This document shows positions 54,442 to 64,000 of a stretch of 64,000 bases of DNA, in pieces. The DNA comes from Pictodentalium vernedei (lineage: Eukaryota > Mollusca > Scaphopoda > Dentaliida > Dentaliidae): positions 183,050,596 through 183,114,595 of the forward strand of contig CM062288.1 of NCBI GenBank assembly GCA_031216915.1, written 5' to 3'. The notes below the pieces were generated by a model. That model was not told where the DNA came from and made no database searches. It worked only from the letters and a program-made list of their open reading frames with translations. The translations under genes and the position numbers were made by a program. Within the stretch, counting starts at the first letter, position 1, and every line of letters starts with the position of its first letter.

Positions 54442-54821
54442 TATTTATTTATTTATTTATTTATTGGTGTTTAAGGTCACATACTTATGCACAATGGCTA
54501 ATCGTGACCGTGACAGTTTTACGGGTGGAGGAAGCCGGAGTACCCGGAGAGAATCACCGAGCAACGACGAGCAGCTGTCAGCTCTCCAACATCGTAACTC
54601 TGAACTCTGCACCGCAGCACAGGCAGGGTTAGATTGGTTGAAGACATGCGCACCATCGACGTGCAGTACGCCTCAGTACACAGCGTCATCGTGCCCCCAT
54701 GAAGGCAATTGGGGTGAAGTGTCTTGCCCAAGGACACAACGCGGTTGCCGCAGGTGGGATTCGATCCGAGGACCTCTCGGCTTGCAGTCTGCACCTCTAC
54801 CAACTGAGCCACCGCGCCCCC
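54442..54821 (-). mobile_element. SINE with tRNA-derived head, complete
   Basis: Minus strand, 5' to 3': GGCTCAGTTGGTAGAGGTGC (A box, about 54791-54810), GGATCGAATCC (B box, 54757-54767), body CGCGTTGTGTCCTTGGGCAA, CACTTCACCCC, then GGTACTCCGGCTTCCTCC and an (AAAT)n tail. CAGATAT occurs at both flanks (54435-54441, 54822-54828), a probable target duplication. The conserved middle resembles central domains known from invertebrate and fish SINE superfamilies; the exact superfamily needs comparison. Confidence 0.92.
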
Positions 54822-54828
54822 CAGATAT

Positions 54829-57584
54829 AGCGACAACAACGGTTGGCCACTTCCGGTTACGATTTCTGTCATAGTGCAAAACGTGTAAGTTTTTGAGCAG
54901 TAAATAGACCAAAATTCAACAAAGTACGGAAAACCTAAACAAAAGTTTGAGGCATAACATGTATATAAACTCACAGAAAGTGCTTAATACAAATTTAAGT
55001 GACTATAAGTTGATATTCTGTCGCCGATAAATGAATAATTTTTTGTTGGAATCGCGTCATGGGGGCCACCATTTTGAGATAAACAAATGACCCCATCGAT
55101 TCCCATTGTGATTACGCAAACACTTAGACGATGAATACCTTGAAAACAAATAACTAACAATATATTTTAAACATCATTGTTTATTTTTTATTGGGTCATA
55201 TTTCAAGGTTTGTGATTTTTATATTTGTATTGATCAACGAAACATAGCCTATTTTCGTGCATGGAAAACGTCAACAAATATTCAATAACTCCCAATAACA
55301 CACGAGCGATGTGATAGATAATTCCATTCCCTACATGGTGAATATATTTATTTCCATTTTGGTTTTCAATTTCATGGTGTTATGGCTCATCAAAAGCAAC
55401 CACCCTGCCACAGTGGGATACATGGCGATTCGACCCCAGGTAGAATCTGCCCCAAAACGATGCTGCCCTGGAAGATTCGGCCCCACATTTCTAGCTGAAA
55501 GGTAGCAGTTTACCACAAGCCTACCAGAGTTAAAAATTTGCGCAACCTGGAGATAAGTCCTGCAAATTTAAGTGTGTAACCCATGTTCGTGTATTTAATC
55601 CACGGTCGGGGAGAGGTTCCGTATTGACCAAACACCCTCTGTCAGCATCAATTTCGGGGTTGATGCTGCCACAGTGTACCGTCCTATCGGGTGGGGACGT
55701 AAAATGGCTGACCTCTGTGCAGGGAGAGACACACCCTGTGCATGCTAAAGATCTATCTGTGGTAGCCTAGAGGGGAGCTGAAGAGATTCATCCCACAACC
55801 CCCTGAATTCATTGCATAATCATCAACCTGTTGAAGGCAGCAATTATATGAAGAAAGAAAGAAAGAATGATACTATTTTAGCATTATGTTAAGATGTACG
55901 CAGAGATGACGGAACGGCCCAACTGGTTGTTTGAGACATTCTGCTAGGATGAAATGAGCTTTACATGGGGATTCCTGGGTTGAGATGCCGAAGGCATCTC
56001 CTGAAGGCCTGAGGAGGGGTTGGGTACGGGAGGGGGTGTACCCTCCCGTAGAGGGGGGAGGGGTCTGCACCCCCCCGGAAAATATTTCAGATTTCAGCGC
56101 TCTAGGAGCGATTTCCAAGCATTTTGTTAGCACCTGAGAGCATTTACAGGCACGCCGATCAGCCAAAATTCTCCCTCATTGTTCACGTCAACCATTTTTT
56201 TTTTTGGGGGGGGGGAACAAACTTTTGGGGGCTTGTCCCCAGTCCGCCCATAGCTACGCCCCTGGTAGAGGTTGTGACAAAAACTAATCATGCATGTTTG
56301 CAAGGGGATATCCAGACTGGTACAATATAAAATACTCAGGGGACATCGCTATATACACATACCAGCTGATGAAGGAATATCAGGCAGGTGATCTGAAGAT
56401 ACTTCTCTAACACAGGTAATATATATTGCAATATTAACTGTTACCACACTTGACACATCTCAAAGTATGAAATTTTGAGCAAAGAGTAACTGCATGACAT
56501 CCATGTGTGGACTTAGTGATTTTGACAGACAAAAAAAGCTGCCGTCCCGACCCAAAAACATGGATTTTTTTTTTTCTTTTTTCAAGTTCCCCCCAAAAAT
56601 GTTGGTTGTAGTTTTAACAGTGCTAGAGCTTTCCTAAAATACGTACATTGGTTAGTTTTCTGGAAAAGATGCAAAAACTTGTGTTGTCGCTACCAGATAT
56701 TGTTTATTGTGTATCGTGATGTGAACAGTGTGACTGTTGTCTTTTGTGTTCAAAAATTGCCATTACTGGTTACAATAGGATTCATGTAATGAAAAATGTA
56801 CTGGAATGTGCATAGATCAATACCAAATCGTCTATTCGCGAGAGTGCAACCGAAAAGGACTGTGAAATCGATATGTATGATCGGGGGGGGGGGGGGGGGG
56901 GCTCATTAAAGCACGTGTTTGAAAACATAAACAAACATGGCGTCTTCGCGAAGTGCAGTGCAATTTTTTCGTGTCAAACTCCATGAATTCACTCCAATTC
57001 AGGCTAACCTAAGATGCGCATATAAAAATAAATATATCTACCGTATATGGGAGTCGGTATTAGCGGCATACAATTGACAAACAGTTCAAATTTTCGCTGC
57101 CAACTGTCCTAGTCGTAAATCTATCGAAAATTGCTGATAATTTGAATGGACGGAATCTGAACTTAGTGGGTGTAGCCGGCACGTTTAGATCGCTGTCGCT
57201 GAACTTCTTCAGTAACGGGTGCAGTGTGATATTGTTGATACTGAAGAATGTTTATATCTTCGGAGTTGTAAAAATGCATGAATTCATTTTTCAATGAATG
57301 GTGTCGAATATACATTAGACTGGTGCCACATACATCGAGATGAGGAGGTAAATTGATCTACCCAATCCGGAATGGATGGGGTCTATAACTTTCAAAGGTA
57401 ATATATTATACTATTACTTTTGATTTTTGTCTTTTTATATATATTATATTTCAACTACCTTTGAAAATTTGTTTATTATATTATATATTACAACTACTTT
57501 TAAAAAGTAATAAATATTCTGATATTTGTTCCCATAATACAGATCACGACATGCATTTATAGAACAAAAGCTTCTGCTTGATAT
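54829..57584. other. Unassigned interval
   Basis: No gene is recognised. 56251-56264 reads TAGCTACGCCCCTG, the common end motif of many hAT-type MITEs, but I could not find its partner. G runs lie near 56203 and 56883-56900. A Pro-rich minus frame at 55873-56166 (SGGVQTPPPSTGGYTPSRTQ) lies beside that motif and is likely part of such a repeat. Confidence 0.45.
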
Positions 57585-57593
57585 GGAGTCGTC

Positions 57594-57765
57594 GGTAATC
57601 GGAAAAAAAGTAACAGGAAAAAAAGTAACAGATTTGGGTAGGAAAAAAAGAAAAAGGAAAAAAAAGTAACACTTTCTTATTTTTATAAGGTAAACAAGTA
57701 ACAGGAAAAAAAGTAACAGATTTGGGTAGGAAAAAAAAACAGGAAAAAGAGTCACACTTTCTTAT
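57594..57765 (-). repeat. MULE left-end minisatellite (GGAAAAAAAGTAACA)
   Basis: Two larger ~90-bp units (AGGAAAAAAAGTAACA GATTTGGGTAGG ... ACACTTTCTTATTTTT), each containing several 15-bp units. Its counterpart is at 59738-59840 in inverted orientation. Confidence 0.9.
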
Positions 57766-57918
57766 TTTTATTTCATAAAAGTGATAGATTACTTAATTAT
57801 GATTTAGTTATATTATTGAAACTAGTTAGATTATTAATTATCAGTATAAGTACTACATAGTACATAGTTATAAAATAATTTAACAAACTTAATTATGATT
57901 TAGTTAGATTATTACATA

Positions 57919-58536
57919 TCACACCTTGTGTAATCTAATATTCTGGCCAATGCCAGTAAGAAAAGCTGAAATAGTAAGTGAACCTTGGGAATATAAACCA
58001 CACAGATTTTTAAGTTTTCTATTCAGGGATTCAGCTGACTTCTGTTTGCGGATAACAGGCAGCAAACCAACTGACACCTGTTGAATAATTGTATTGGTCA
58101 GAGCTTGCTCTTTTTGAAACCATTGGATAGTTTTCCAGACTGATGGGTGCTGGTGGCCAACAAGATTGTAGAACTTGTTGTTCCAGCCTTCACATGCATT
58201 ATTTGTACGAGATTCGCCATCCAGCGTAGCACTATTAACATTCCATGTAGCTGGGGGATAGGCTGGAGGAGTTAATCTAAGTCGTAATGGTGCCAACACA
58301 TCTGAAGGTGCGGCGCGAGGTTGCCTGTATCTACCAGTGACATAATTTTCATCAAAATACCTCAACAGTTCCTCGGCTTCTTCTGGAACAATGTCTTTGA
58401 GGTGATTCATACCATCACGCACATCTGAAACTGGCAAGAATGCAAGTGCATCCAGTTTCCCACAAAACAGTCTGAAGTCTGTATCATCCCGATACAAATG
58501 CAACCACACGCTCACTTGCATCAGGTCCATTATCAA
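57919..58536 (-). pseudogene. MULE transposase C-terminal part
   Basis: About 190 codons from YRDDTDFRLFCGKLDALAFL onwards: DVRDGMNHLKDIVPEEAEEL, YFDENYVTGRYRQPR, then the signature WNVNSATLDGESRTNNACEG W, GHQHPSVWKTIQWF and RKQKSAESLNRKLKNL. This follows the region C-terminal to the DDE domain in FLYWCH-type MULE proteins. The ATG at 58536 lies in an alternative frame over the join and is not the real start. Confidence 0.82.
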
Positions 58537-58993
58537 AGAAAAGGAATTGTTCAGAGTCTGATATTTTCTGAAACTCTTCTGGAATGGTCAGCTCAGACAG
58601 ACTTTTGGGGACAGGAGGACTTCTTCTGTGGTATCTCAGACTCCGTTTGGCATTATCTAAGTCTGGCAGCATCAACTTGACTTCACTTTCAGCATTTGAA
58701 ACAGCTGTTGCGAGGATCTGTGATGGCTTATCTAAGGAAGAAGCTGCTTGTTTTCGCATTTCATTTCTCAATTTAGTATATGCAATACTGACATTTTCTG
58801 GAGAATGGTTGTGTTGTCTAACTATTTCTGGGTTGTTGAAATCTGTAGTAGTACAGAGACTTGCACGGCAGTCTGATTTAGCACGTTTAGTGCATTTCCA
58901 CCAGACCTTGTTCTTCCTTCTTACAGATACAGTGTACATGAAACCTTCATGACAAAGTTTTTTGCCCCTCTTATTACTCTCAATGACTTCCAT
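58496..58993 (-). pseudogene. MULE transposase N-terminal part with FLYWCH zinc finger
   Basis: Starts at ATG 58993. Residues 18-63 form a FLYWCH finger: GFMYTVSVRRKNKVWWKCTK, then CRASLCTT and HNHSP. A helical linker follows, then FLFFDNGPDASERVVAF, the strand just before the catalytic domain. At about 58496 it joins the C-terminal part one base out of frame, so the whole catalytic DDE domain is deleted. Such a copy needs a transposase in trans. Confidence 0.85.
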
Positions 58994-59400
58994 GATGACT
59001 CAAGAACATTTAATGACTATGATGAATGAAAGGTTTTAGCGCGCCGAAGGCGCGCAGGGACGATGTGGGATTTACAAATCCCTTGCGACCCGGTTAACCT
59101 TATTTTTTTTCCTTGGATCACACAGGCCTAGCTTTCCTATTGCCCAAAATGGAGTCTGAGGGGGTTATGCACGCGGTTAGAATACCCGGCAGTTTACGTT
59201 GGAGTGTTAGATGGTCAATACTCAATCCCTCAACGCCTTTAAAACTATTAGAGAACGAGCTCTATTCGGTTCCAGCTCGGCGATGGCAGAGGTCTGAGTC
59301 CCACCATGGTGGCGAGCCAGAATGTAATGTTGTGCGATGGAAAGTTTATGGGAAGAAGAGAAAAGAAATGACTAATTCAAACTGCTGTCCAATATATAGT

Positions 59401-59603
59401 TTGCTGTGTGTTTATTTTTTCAAGAACATTGTTGTACATCAAAGAAGAGAATTCATGAAAGTAGCCACACTTGCTTGTGTTTATTTTTTCAAGAACATTG
59501 TTGTACATCAAAGAAGAGAATACTTGAAAGTAACCACACTTGCTGTGTGTTTATTACAATGTGTGTTCATTTGTTTCAAGAACATTGTTGTACATCAAAG
59601 AAA
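59401..59603 (+). repeat. ~70-bp tandem repeat inside MULE, three copies
   Basis: CAAGAACATTGTTGTACATC-AAAGAA with flanking TGTGTTTATTTTTT recurs three times, the third with an insertion. It sits just upstream of the transposase on its coding strand, so a promoter/enhancer role is possible but only a guess. Confidence 0.88.
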
Positions 59604-59737
59604 GCATGATGGATATCCTTGTAACAACATTGTCATAGCACACATGATCTCCAATCACAAAATAATTAAAAAAATAAAAAATAAAATTATTATTATAATT
59701 ATTATAATGAAAAATGAAATAATGAAAAAACACTGTT

Positions 59738-59846
59738 ACTTTTTTTCCTGTTGTATTATTATAATTGTTACTTTTTTTCCTGTTTCTTTTTTTCCGTTTC
59801 TTTTTTTCCTGTTACTTTTTTTCCTGTTACTTTTTTTCCTACATTC
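59738..59846 (+). repeat. MULE right-end minisatellite
   Basis: Units TGTTACTTTTTTTCC and TTTCTTTTTTTCC, complementary to those at the left end. Confidence 0.9.
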
Positions 59847-59872
59847 GGAGTCGTCAATTCTTAGAGAGTTTT

Positions 59873-59995
59873 AAAAAATAATGCAGAACACAAGGTGTTG
59901 TTGATGAAGGAACTGCAGGATGTACTGCATTGGCACAATACAATACATCATGCTTTTCTTTCATCAACACCACCTTGTGTTTTGTATTATTTTTT
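59873..59995. repeat. Inverted repeat next to MULE
   Basis: AAAAAATAATGCAGAACACA, AGGTGTTGTTGATGAA and complements with ~50-bp loop. One side has small indels. Confidence 0.82.
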
Positions 59996-60367
59996 CTCCC
60001 AATACTATTAGGTGACTGTCTCCCACAATGATTGCTTAACCCTTTAACATATCAGCCAAGAAAAAATAAAACATTTGCTGAAGTAAGACTTACATGACCT
60101 GTAATTATTTCAATGAAATCATGAAAATGTGGGTGTCAATGGAACAGGGTCATCGAACCATTTCAAATGACATCCATGTTTACATGGTTTTACTGAAAAC
60201 AGAGCTTTGCTTTCGACTGTAATTTGCTGTCACTAACATTACTTCCAAACAACTAATCAACACTCTTGTTATATTCTAGAGGATAAGTTTTAGTTCTTCA
60301 TTTATGCTACAGTTTTTCTTCAGTTGACACTGTACTAATCACTTTGGTATTTTGTGTTACAGTTTTG
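59996..60367. other. Unassigned interval
   Basis: No gene. A decayed palindrome near 60126-60180 (GGGTGTCAATGGAAC / ATTTCAAATGACATCC) is related to 28190-28330, and TTAACCCTTTAAC near 60036 may be the lone left end of a further TTAA element. Confidence 0.45.
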
Positions 60368-60371
60368 TTAA

Positions 60372-60605
60372 CCCTTTGAACCCTGGCGGTATCTTCCATG
60401 TCAGTTCAATAGAAGGAATTGGAAGAGACCATATTTATTGTTTGTGGGTAAACCAAATAATATTTTCAACGTGCAACCGTGGAGCTTACACGTTGAAAAT
60501 ATTGATTGGTCTACCCCACACTTTAACTTAGCAGCCACCCTATTGAATAAACTTACGACGAATAATGTTCCTGAGCCGGAAAAGCAGCCTCTCATGTTCA
60601 AAGGG
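60372..60605. mobile_element. TTAA-flanked fold-back MITE (copy J, third subfamily)
   Basis: TTAA at 60368-60371 and 60606-60609. Starts CCCTTTGAACCC, ends TTCAAAGGG. Central palindrome CCAAATAATATTTTCAACGT / ACGTTGAAAATATTGATTGG, shared with copy I at 8658-8868. Confidence 0.85.
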
Positions 60606-60609
60606 TTAA

Positions 60610-60849
60610 TCTCCTCATGCAAAGTTTGTCCATTGTTTAATAGGGCAGAGAAAAAAATAGGATTAAATATAAATACAATTGTCAATGTCATTCAATGGAG
60701 ATATAGATCACACCATTGACTATGCTCGATCCGCAAGTATACAGAAGAAGTCTCCTTGGTTACGAATCGAAATTAAGTATTTTTATTGTTTACTAATCAT
60801 ATATATTTCATTTTCAGGTTATTTTATTCAACTTTGTGGGGAGTTAGTT
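60610..60849. other. Unassigned interval, probable LINE 5' flank
   Basis: No gene is recognised. The LINE 5' UTR may begin within this interval. Confidence 0.4.
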
Positions 60850-63199
60850 TAGTATAGTAACTGGGACAAAGTTAGGAGGCCTTAAATAAAACTGTGAGCG
60901 CTAAGTTGTCGAACGGTTCGTCGTGTTGCCTTTTGTCGCGTGTTTACAATTTTCCCTGTCCGATCGCGTAATTTTGTCTTGATGATGGCGAGCAAGTCTG
61001 TTCAGACGGAGGTAAGTATGGAGGTAAATACGTGTAATATCGCGGTCCAGGTCAACGGTGCCAACGGAGTAAGTATTGGTGTGCAGACAGAGGTCACTGG
61101 GGGTGTCGGTCAGAGCCGGGTTGGTGGGGCCACCGATGGCGATATTAGGCTTCAAGTTTGTAAACAGTGTTCTATGATGTATGGGGACTGTCGCTCGATG
61201 GGATATGGAGAGGTATGTGCAAACTGTCAGGAAATGCTCCGCCTACTTGAGACAATTGTTAAGTTTGAGGGGGAGATTGCTGAGCTGAAGGGAAAACTTG
61301 GTAGGGCGGGGCTGTCTGGAGTTACGCCTGTGAAAGTGGCTTTCCGAGAAGGATGGAAGGTTGTCGGTGGTTCCAAGAGGAAACATGGGGGTAGAACCTT
61401 TGATGTGAATGAGGTAGGTGATGAGGTGGGGGCTGCTAGAAAAGTACGTAGGACAGATGAGGGGGGCCCAGGCCGGAGCAATGCTGTAAAGCGTTTGGCG
61501 TGGACTACCAAAAGTGGTAGGAAAGGGGGGGCCAGAGAAGCAGGTAGATAGGGGTGTAAAGTCCAAAGGCAGTGGGGAGTGCAGCACCAGAAACAGATTT
61601 GATGTGCTCGATTCGGAAGAGACAGAGGAGGAGATGGAGGTAGTTGCAACAGATAGTAGCTTGGGGTCTAGGCCAGGAAAAAGGAGGAGGGATCCGGGGG
61701 AAGACCAGGGGAGTAGTCCAGGTAGCTCAGGGCCTGGAAAGAGACGGAGGGACAAGGATAGGAGTAATCCTAGGTCAAAGATACCGATACCGATATTGAT
61801 TCCGAGTGGGGCTGTTGGAGAGGAAGAGGACGCTGTAAACAATAGGAGACTAGAGGAGATAAATAGGGCGAGGTCCAAAAGTAAGTTGGTGGTTGCGGGA
61901 AGTAGCATAGTTCGGGGGATCGACAAGGTTGTCTGTGGTCCGGACAGTAAAAATAGAACAGTTCTGTGCTTTCCGGGGGCTAAAGTGGAGGACCTGAGGG
62001 ATAGAGTGGACGGTATTGTAGCTGGGTCGGGGCCTGATCCGGTAGTGGTATTACATGTGGGGTCCAATAACATCAGGGAGAGGAAATCAGTTCGTTTGGT
62101 GGACACATACAAGGACCTAATTAGTAAGCTACTTAGCAGGAATGCTCGGATCATCGTTTCAGGGGTGCCCCCCGTTATGGGTGGTGGGAATGAAAGGAAC
62201 TCGCGGATTATGGCACTAAACGAGGAGCTGGGAGAGCACTGCAAAGACTTGGGAGTACATTTCATTGACCACTGGGATTCATTCTGGGGATAAGGAGAGT
62301 TGTATGGGCGAGACGGATTGCATTTAAGTAGGATGGGTACAGACCTGCTGGGCCAAAAAATCTTACAGGTGGCTGGGCCTTTTTTGGAGAAAAGGGGGGT
62401 AGGGGACCACAGCCGGTAACCCAGAGTGGCACAAATGCTGGGAACATAGGAAGAACAACAAACATGCACAATACAGGGACATACCAGGGTTATAATAATG
62501 TGCCAGTGATGACATAAAAACAAAGATTCATTAAGTTTGGGTACTGCAACATCCAGGGTCTGCACAAGAAAGTAAGCGAAATATCAACAATGATGGACGA
62601 AGGAGACTTCGATATAATGGGTCTAAGTGAGACGTGGATACGACGGATGAGCGGGTTGATCAGATGAAGGGTTGCGTGTGGATAGGAGCTGGGCGAACTG
62701 AGGGTCAGAAACGGGGTGGGGGTGTTGGCATCTACGCTAAAGAGGAATTACAGCCCTCATTGATTACAGATCTCACAGAAGCAAGGACTCAGATTCCAGT
62801 ATCCAACGAAATAGTCTGGGCAAAAATCAAGTTAGGAAGCAGGAGTGTTGCCGTTGGTGTTGTATACTTAGCAGTGGAGGGAAGTAAGCCCGAGTGGAAT
62901 GATTCAATATATACAACTCTTAGATCGAATATCACAGAGCTTGGGAGCAGAGGGTTCAGTATTGTCCTAATGGGGGACTTCAATGGGCACATCGGGGATA
63001 AGGAGGAGGGCATACAGGGAGGTGATAGGAAAATTAACACGAATGGGAGGAAGATGTTGGACCTATCAAAAGAGCTTGGTTTAAAGATCCTGAACAGGGA
63101 TGCGAAATGTAAGGGTAAATGGACCTGGGAGAGGAACGATAAGAAAACAATAATTGATTATATACTCACTGACGTTAGCGTATGGAGGGAGGTTATAGA
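60850..63199 (+). mobile_element. SGNH-ORF1 LINE, 5' end complete, 3'-truncated
   Basis: The 5' complement to the 45-kb copy: 5' UTR (start uncertain), full ORF1, and ORF2 up to the endonuclease. It diverges from the 45-kb copy at about 63199 (GATGT then ATTGATTAAG), so the RT and 3' end are missing. The 3' truncation is unlike normal target-primed insertion, which loses 5' sequence. Confidence 0.88.
60982..62419 (+). pseudogene. LINE ORF1: zinc finger, coiled coil, SGNH hydrolase
   Basis: ATG at 60982 (or 60985; the related element starts at 63491 in the same context). Domains in order: VQTEV repeats; a Cys cluster CKQCSMMYGDCR..CANC (residues about 68-91, PHD-like spacing); a Glu/Leu/Lys stretch suited to a coiled coil; a basic, acidic and low-complexity linker; and the SGNH domain with VAGSSIVRG (block I), FPGAKVEDL, HVGSNNI and, after a stop, GRDGLHLSRMG (block V). 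A frameshift lies in a G run at about 61525, and an in-frame TAA is at 62291-62293, where the other copy has CAA. ZnF, coiled coil and esterase is the CR1-type ORF1 plan. Confidence 0.88.
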
Positions 63200-63212
63200 T
63201 GTTATTGATTAA
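62464..63212 (+). pseudogene. LINE ORF2 start, endonuclease only
   Basis: ATG at 62464, but AAA in the 45-kb copy is TAA here (62515-62517) and a base is missing near 62642 (ACGGATGAGC against ACGGGATGAGC). The frame at 62634-63212 reads GGGVGIYAKEELQ, GDFNGHIG and IIDYILTD, then ends shortly after the break at 63199. No RT. Confidence 0.88.
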
Positions 63213-63490
63213 GTCTTAAGGTCTTTGTGAATACTACTCACGAAGAGAGAAGAAAATTTTCAACTCGGAACTGTTTATAAGTATTGTTTTTAATATTAGT
63301 TTTATTTCAGGGAAGTTTTTATATATTTAGTTTTGCAAGTGTGTTTGGGAGGATCGTACGGTGTAATAAGGAGGTTTAGGTGATAGGTTTTTCCGGTTTT
63401 GTTGTTTGTTTGCCTTAGTTGCCTTTTTTCGTGTGTGTTTGTTGCCCTGGTGTTTTTGTCGTTTTTGGTCATTGTATAATATTTGTAGTC
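63213..63490 (+). other. Probable 5' UTR of a second related LINE
   Basis: GTTTTATTTCAGGGAAG and later GTTGCCTTTTTTCGTGTG resemble the stretch before ORF1 at 60810-60960 (TTTTCAGGTTATTTT, GTTGCCTTTTGTCGCGTG). It lies directly after the truncated LINE, on the same strand. No independent gene is seen. Confidence 0.5.
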
Positions 63491-64000
63491 ATGAGTGGTA
63501 AGTGCACGACGGGTGTTCAGACGGAGGTAAGTATGGGTGTTAAGGGAGGTCTGAGGGAGGTGAGTCGAGGGGTGCAGGTGGGGGAGAGTGAGGATCCGGA
63601 GGCATGCAGACAGTGTAATATGAGGTATGGTGGTGGTCGGTCACTGGAGAGTAGTGGGGTATGTGCGAATTGCAGGGATATTTTACAGTTGTTAGAGAAG
63701 TGTGTTGGATTTGAGCGGGAGATTGCAGAGCTGAGAGGGAGGTTGGGGAGGGCCGGTGTATCTGGAGTTACCCCGTTGAAGGTTACCTACGATGGTGAGG
63801 TGGAAGGTGGGTGGAAGGTCGTTGTGGATTCAAGGAGGAAAGTGGGAAGCAGGAAACGTGGGGAATAATGCTTGATGTGGGGGGTTTAACTGAGGAGGGA
63901 GGTTCTAGTAGGAAAATTCGGAAGGTGGCGTCAGGTCAGGGCTGCGTCGAGTCCGGAAGCCAGAGTCGGCGTAAGGCTGCCAAGGTTGCTAGGCGGTGTT
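63491..64000 (+). pseudogene. ORF1 start of a second, diverged SGNH-type LINE, cut by window edge
   Basis: ATG 63491: MSGKCTTGVQTEVSMGV, a Cys cluster CRQCNMRYGGGRS..CANC, and EREIAELRGRLGRAGVSGVT, about 55% like the 60982 ORF1. The frame stops at 63866-63868 but the equivalent continues in another frame (MLDVGGLTEEGGSSRKIRK), so there is a frameshift near 63862 unless the family differs here. The rest lies outside the window. Confidence 0.75.

Larger units (their letters stand above)
57594..59846 (-). mobile_element. MULE (Mutator-like) DNA transposon, internally deleted, 9-bp TSD
   Basis: Flanked by perfect GGAGTCGTC at 57585-57593 and 59847-59855. Ends are inverted and built of short tandem units, GGAAAAAAAGTAACA: the left end begins GGTAATCGGAAAAAAAGTAA and the right end is the complement of a GAATGTAGGAAAAAAAGTAA start. 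A 9-bp duplication is typical of MULEs. The minus-strand gene has FLYWCH and C-terminal parts of a MULE transposase but lacks the catalytic domain. A tandem repeat (59401-59603) and a GCGCGCC-hairpin motif (59036-59060) lie upstream of the gene. Confidence 0.9.

Noticed and set aside
56251-56264. A complete hAT MITE ending in TAGCTACGCCCCTG
   Set aside because: The end motif is typical, but I could find no matching opposite end or target duplication nearby.

Overview
This window looks like non-coding, transposon-dominated DNA from an animal, most likely a marine invertebrate; I cannot name the species. No host gene is supported with confidence. The protein-coding signals I recognise nearly all belong to mobile elements: three LINE groups, a Penelope-like element, an LTR-retrotransposon gag, a Mutator-like transposase, a His-Me-type zinc loop and a zinc-finger ORF of unknown origin. 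Nearly all are broken by stops, frameshifts or truncation. The rest is SINEs, fold-back MITEs, minisatellites, microsatellites and long G/C runs. Many of the longest open frames are artefacts of simple repeats.

Layout. 1-1726: 3' part of a satellite-bearing element (about 238-bp units, AAG tract, terminal hairpin). 2.8-6.2 kb: L2/CR1-like LINE. 6.3-8.2 kb: duplication and AT-rich minisatellite. 8.66-8.87 kb: TTAA fold-back element. 10.1-10.35 kb: SINE. 11.2-12.8 kb: very short LTR retroelement (TRIM-like) with a tRNA-Pro primer site, fused to a gag fragment. 13.3-14.2 kb: three ~330-bp units rich in GAGCAATTGCTC. 14.4-16.3 kb: inverted-repeat-bounded unit with a zinc-finger ORF. 16.3-18.9 and 22.9-25.7 kb: two copies of a Penelope-like element whose ORF carries an SGNH-hydrolase domain. 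19.4-21.0 kb: CTA-type trinucleotide array. 28.9-29.1 kb: His-Me zinc loop. 31.35-41.49 kb: a 10-kb structure with two ~2.25-kb inverted arms and a 2.2-kb loop. 45.3-49.3 and 60.9-63.2 kb: two near-identical LINEs with an SGNH domain in ORF1, plus the start of a third related element at the right edge. 50-52 kb: LINE remnants with two hAT-like fold-back MITEs. 53-55 kb: SINEs and a second TRIM. 57.6-59.85 kb: internally deleted MULE.

The window contains internal controls. The two arms of the 10-kb inverted repeat act as filled and empty sites for each other, which defines the ends of a satellite element, a TTAA MITE and a 5S-headed SINE. The two Penelope-like copies do the same for an hAT-like insertion. 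The observations I rate highest are: the TRIM family with tRNA-like Pol III boxes in its LTRs; SINEs that share a body but carry tRNA- or 5S-derived heads; at least ten TTAA-flanked fold-back elements, most with a common apex; the satellite element with nuclear-receptor DR3 motifs in its units; and the MULE whose ends are minisatellite arrays.
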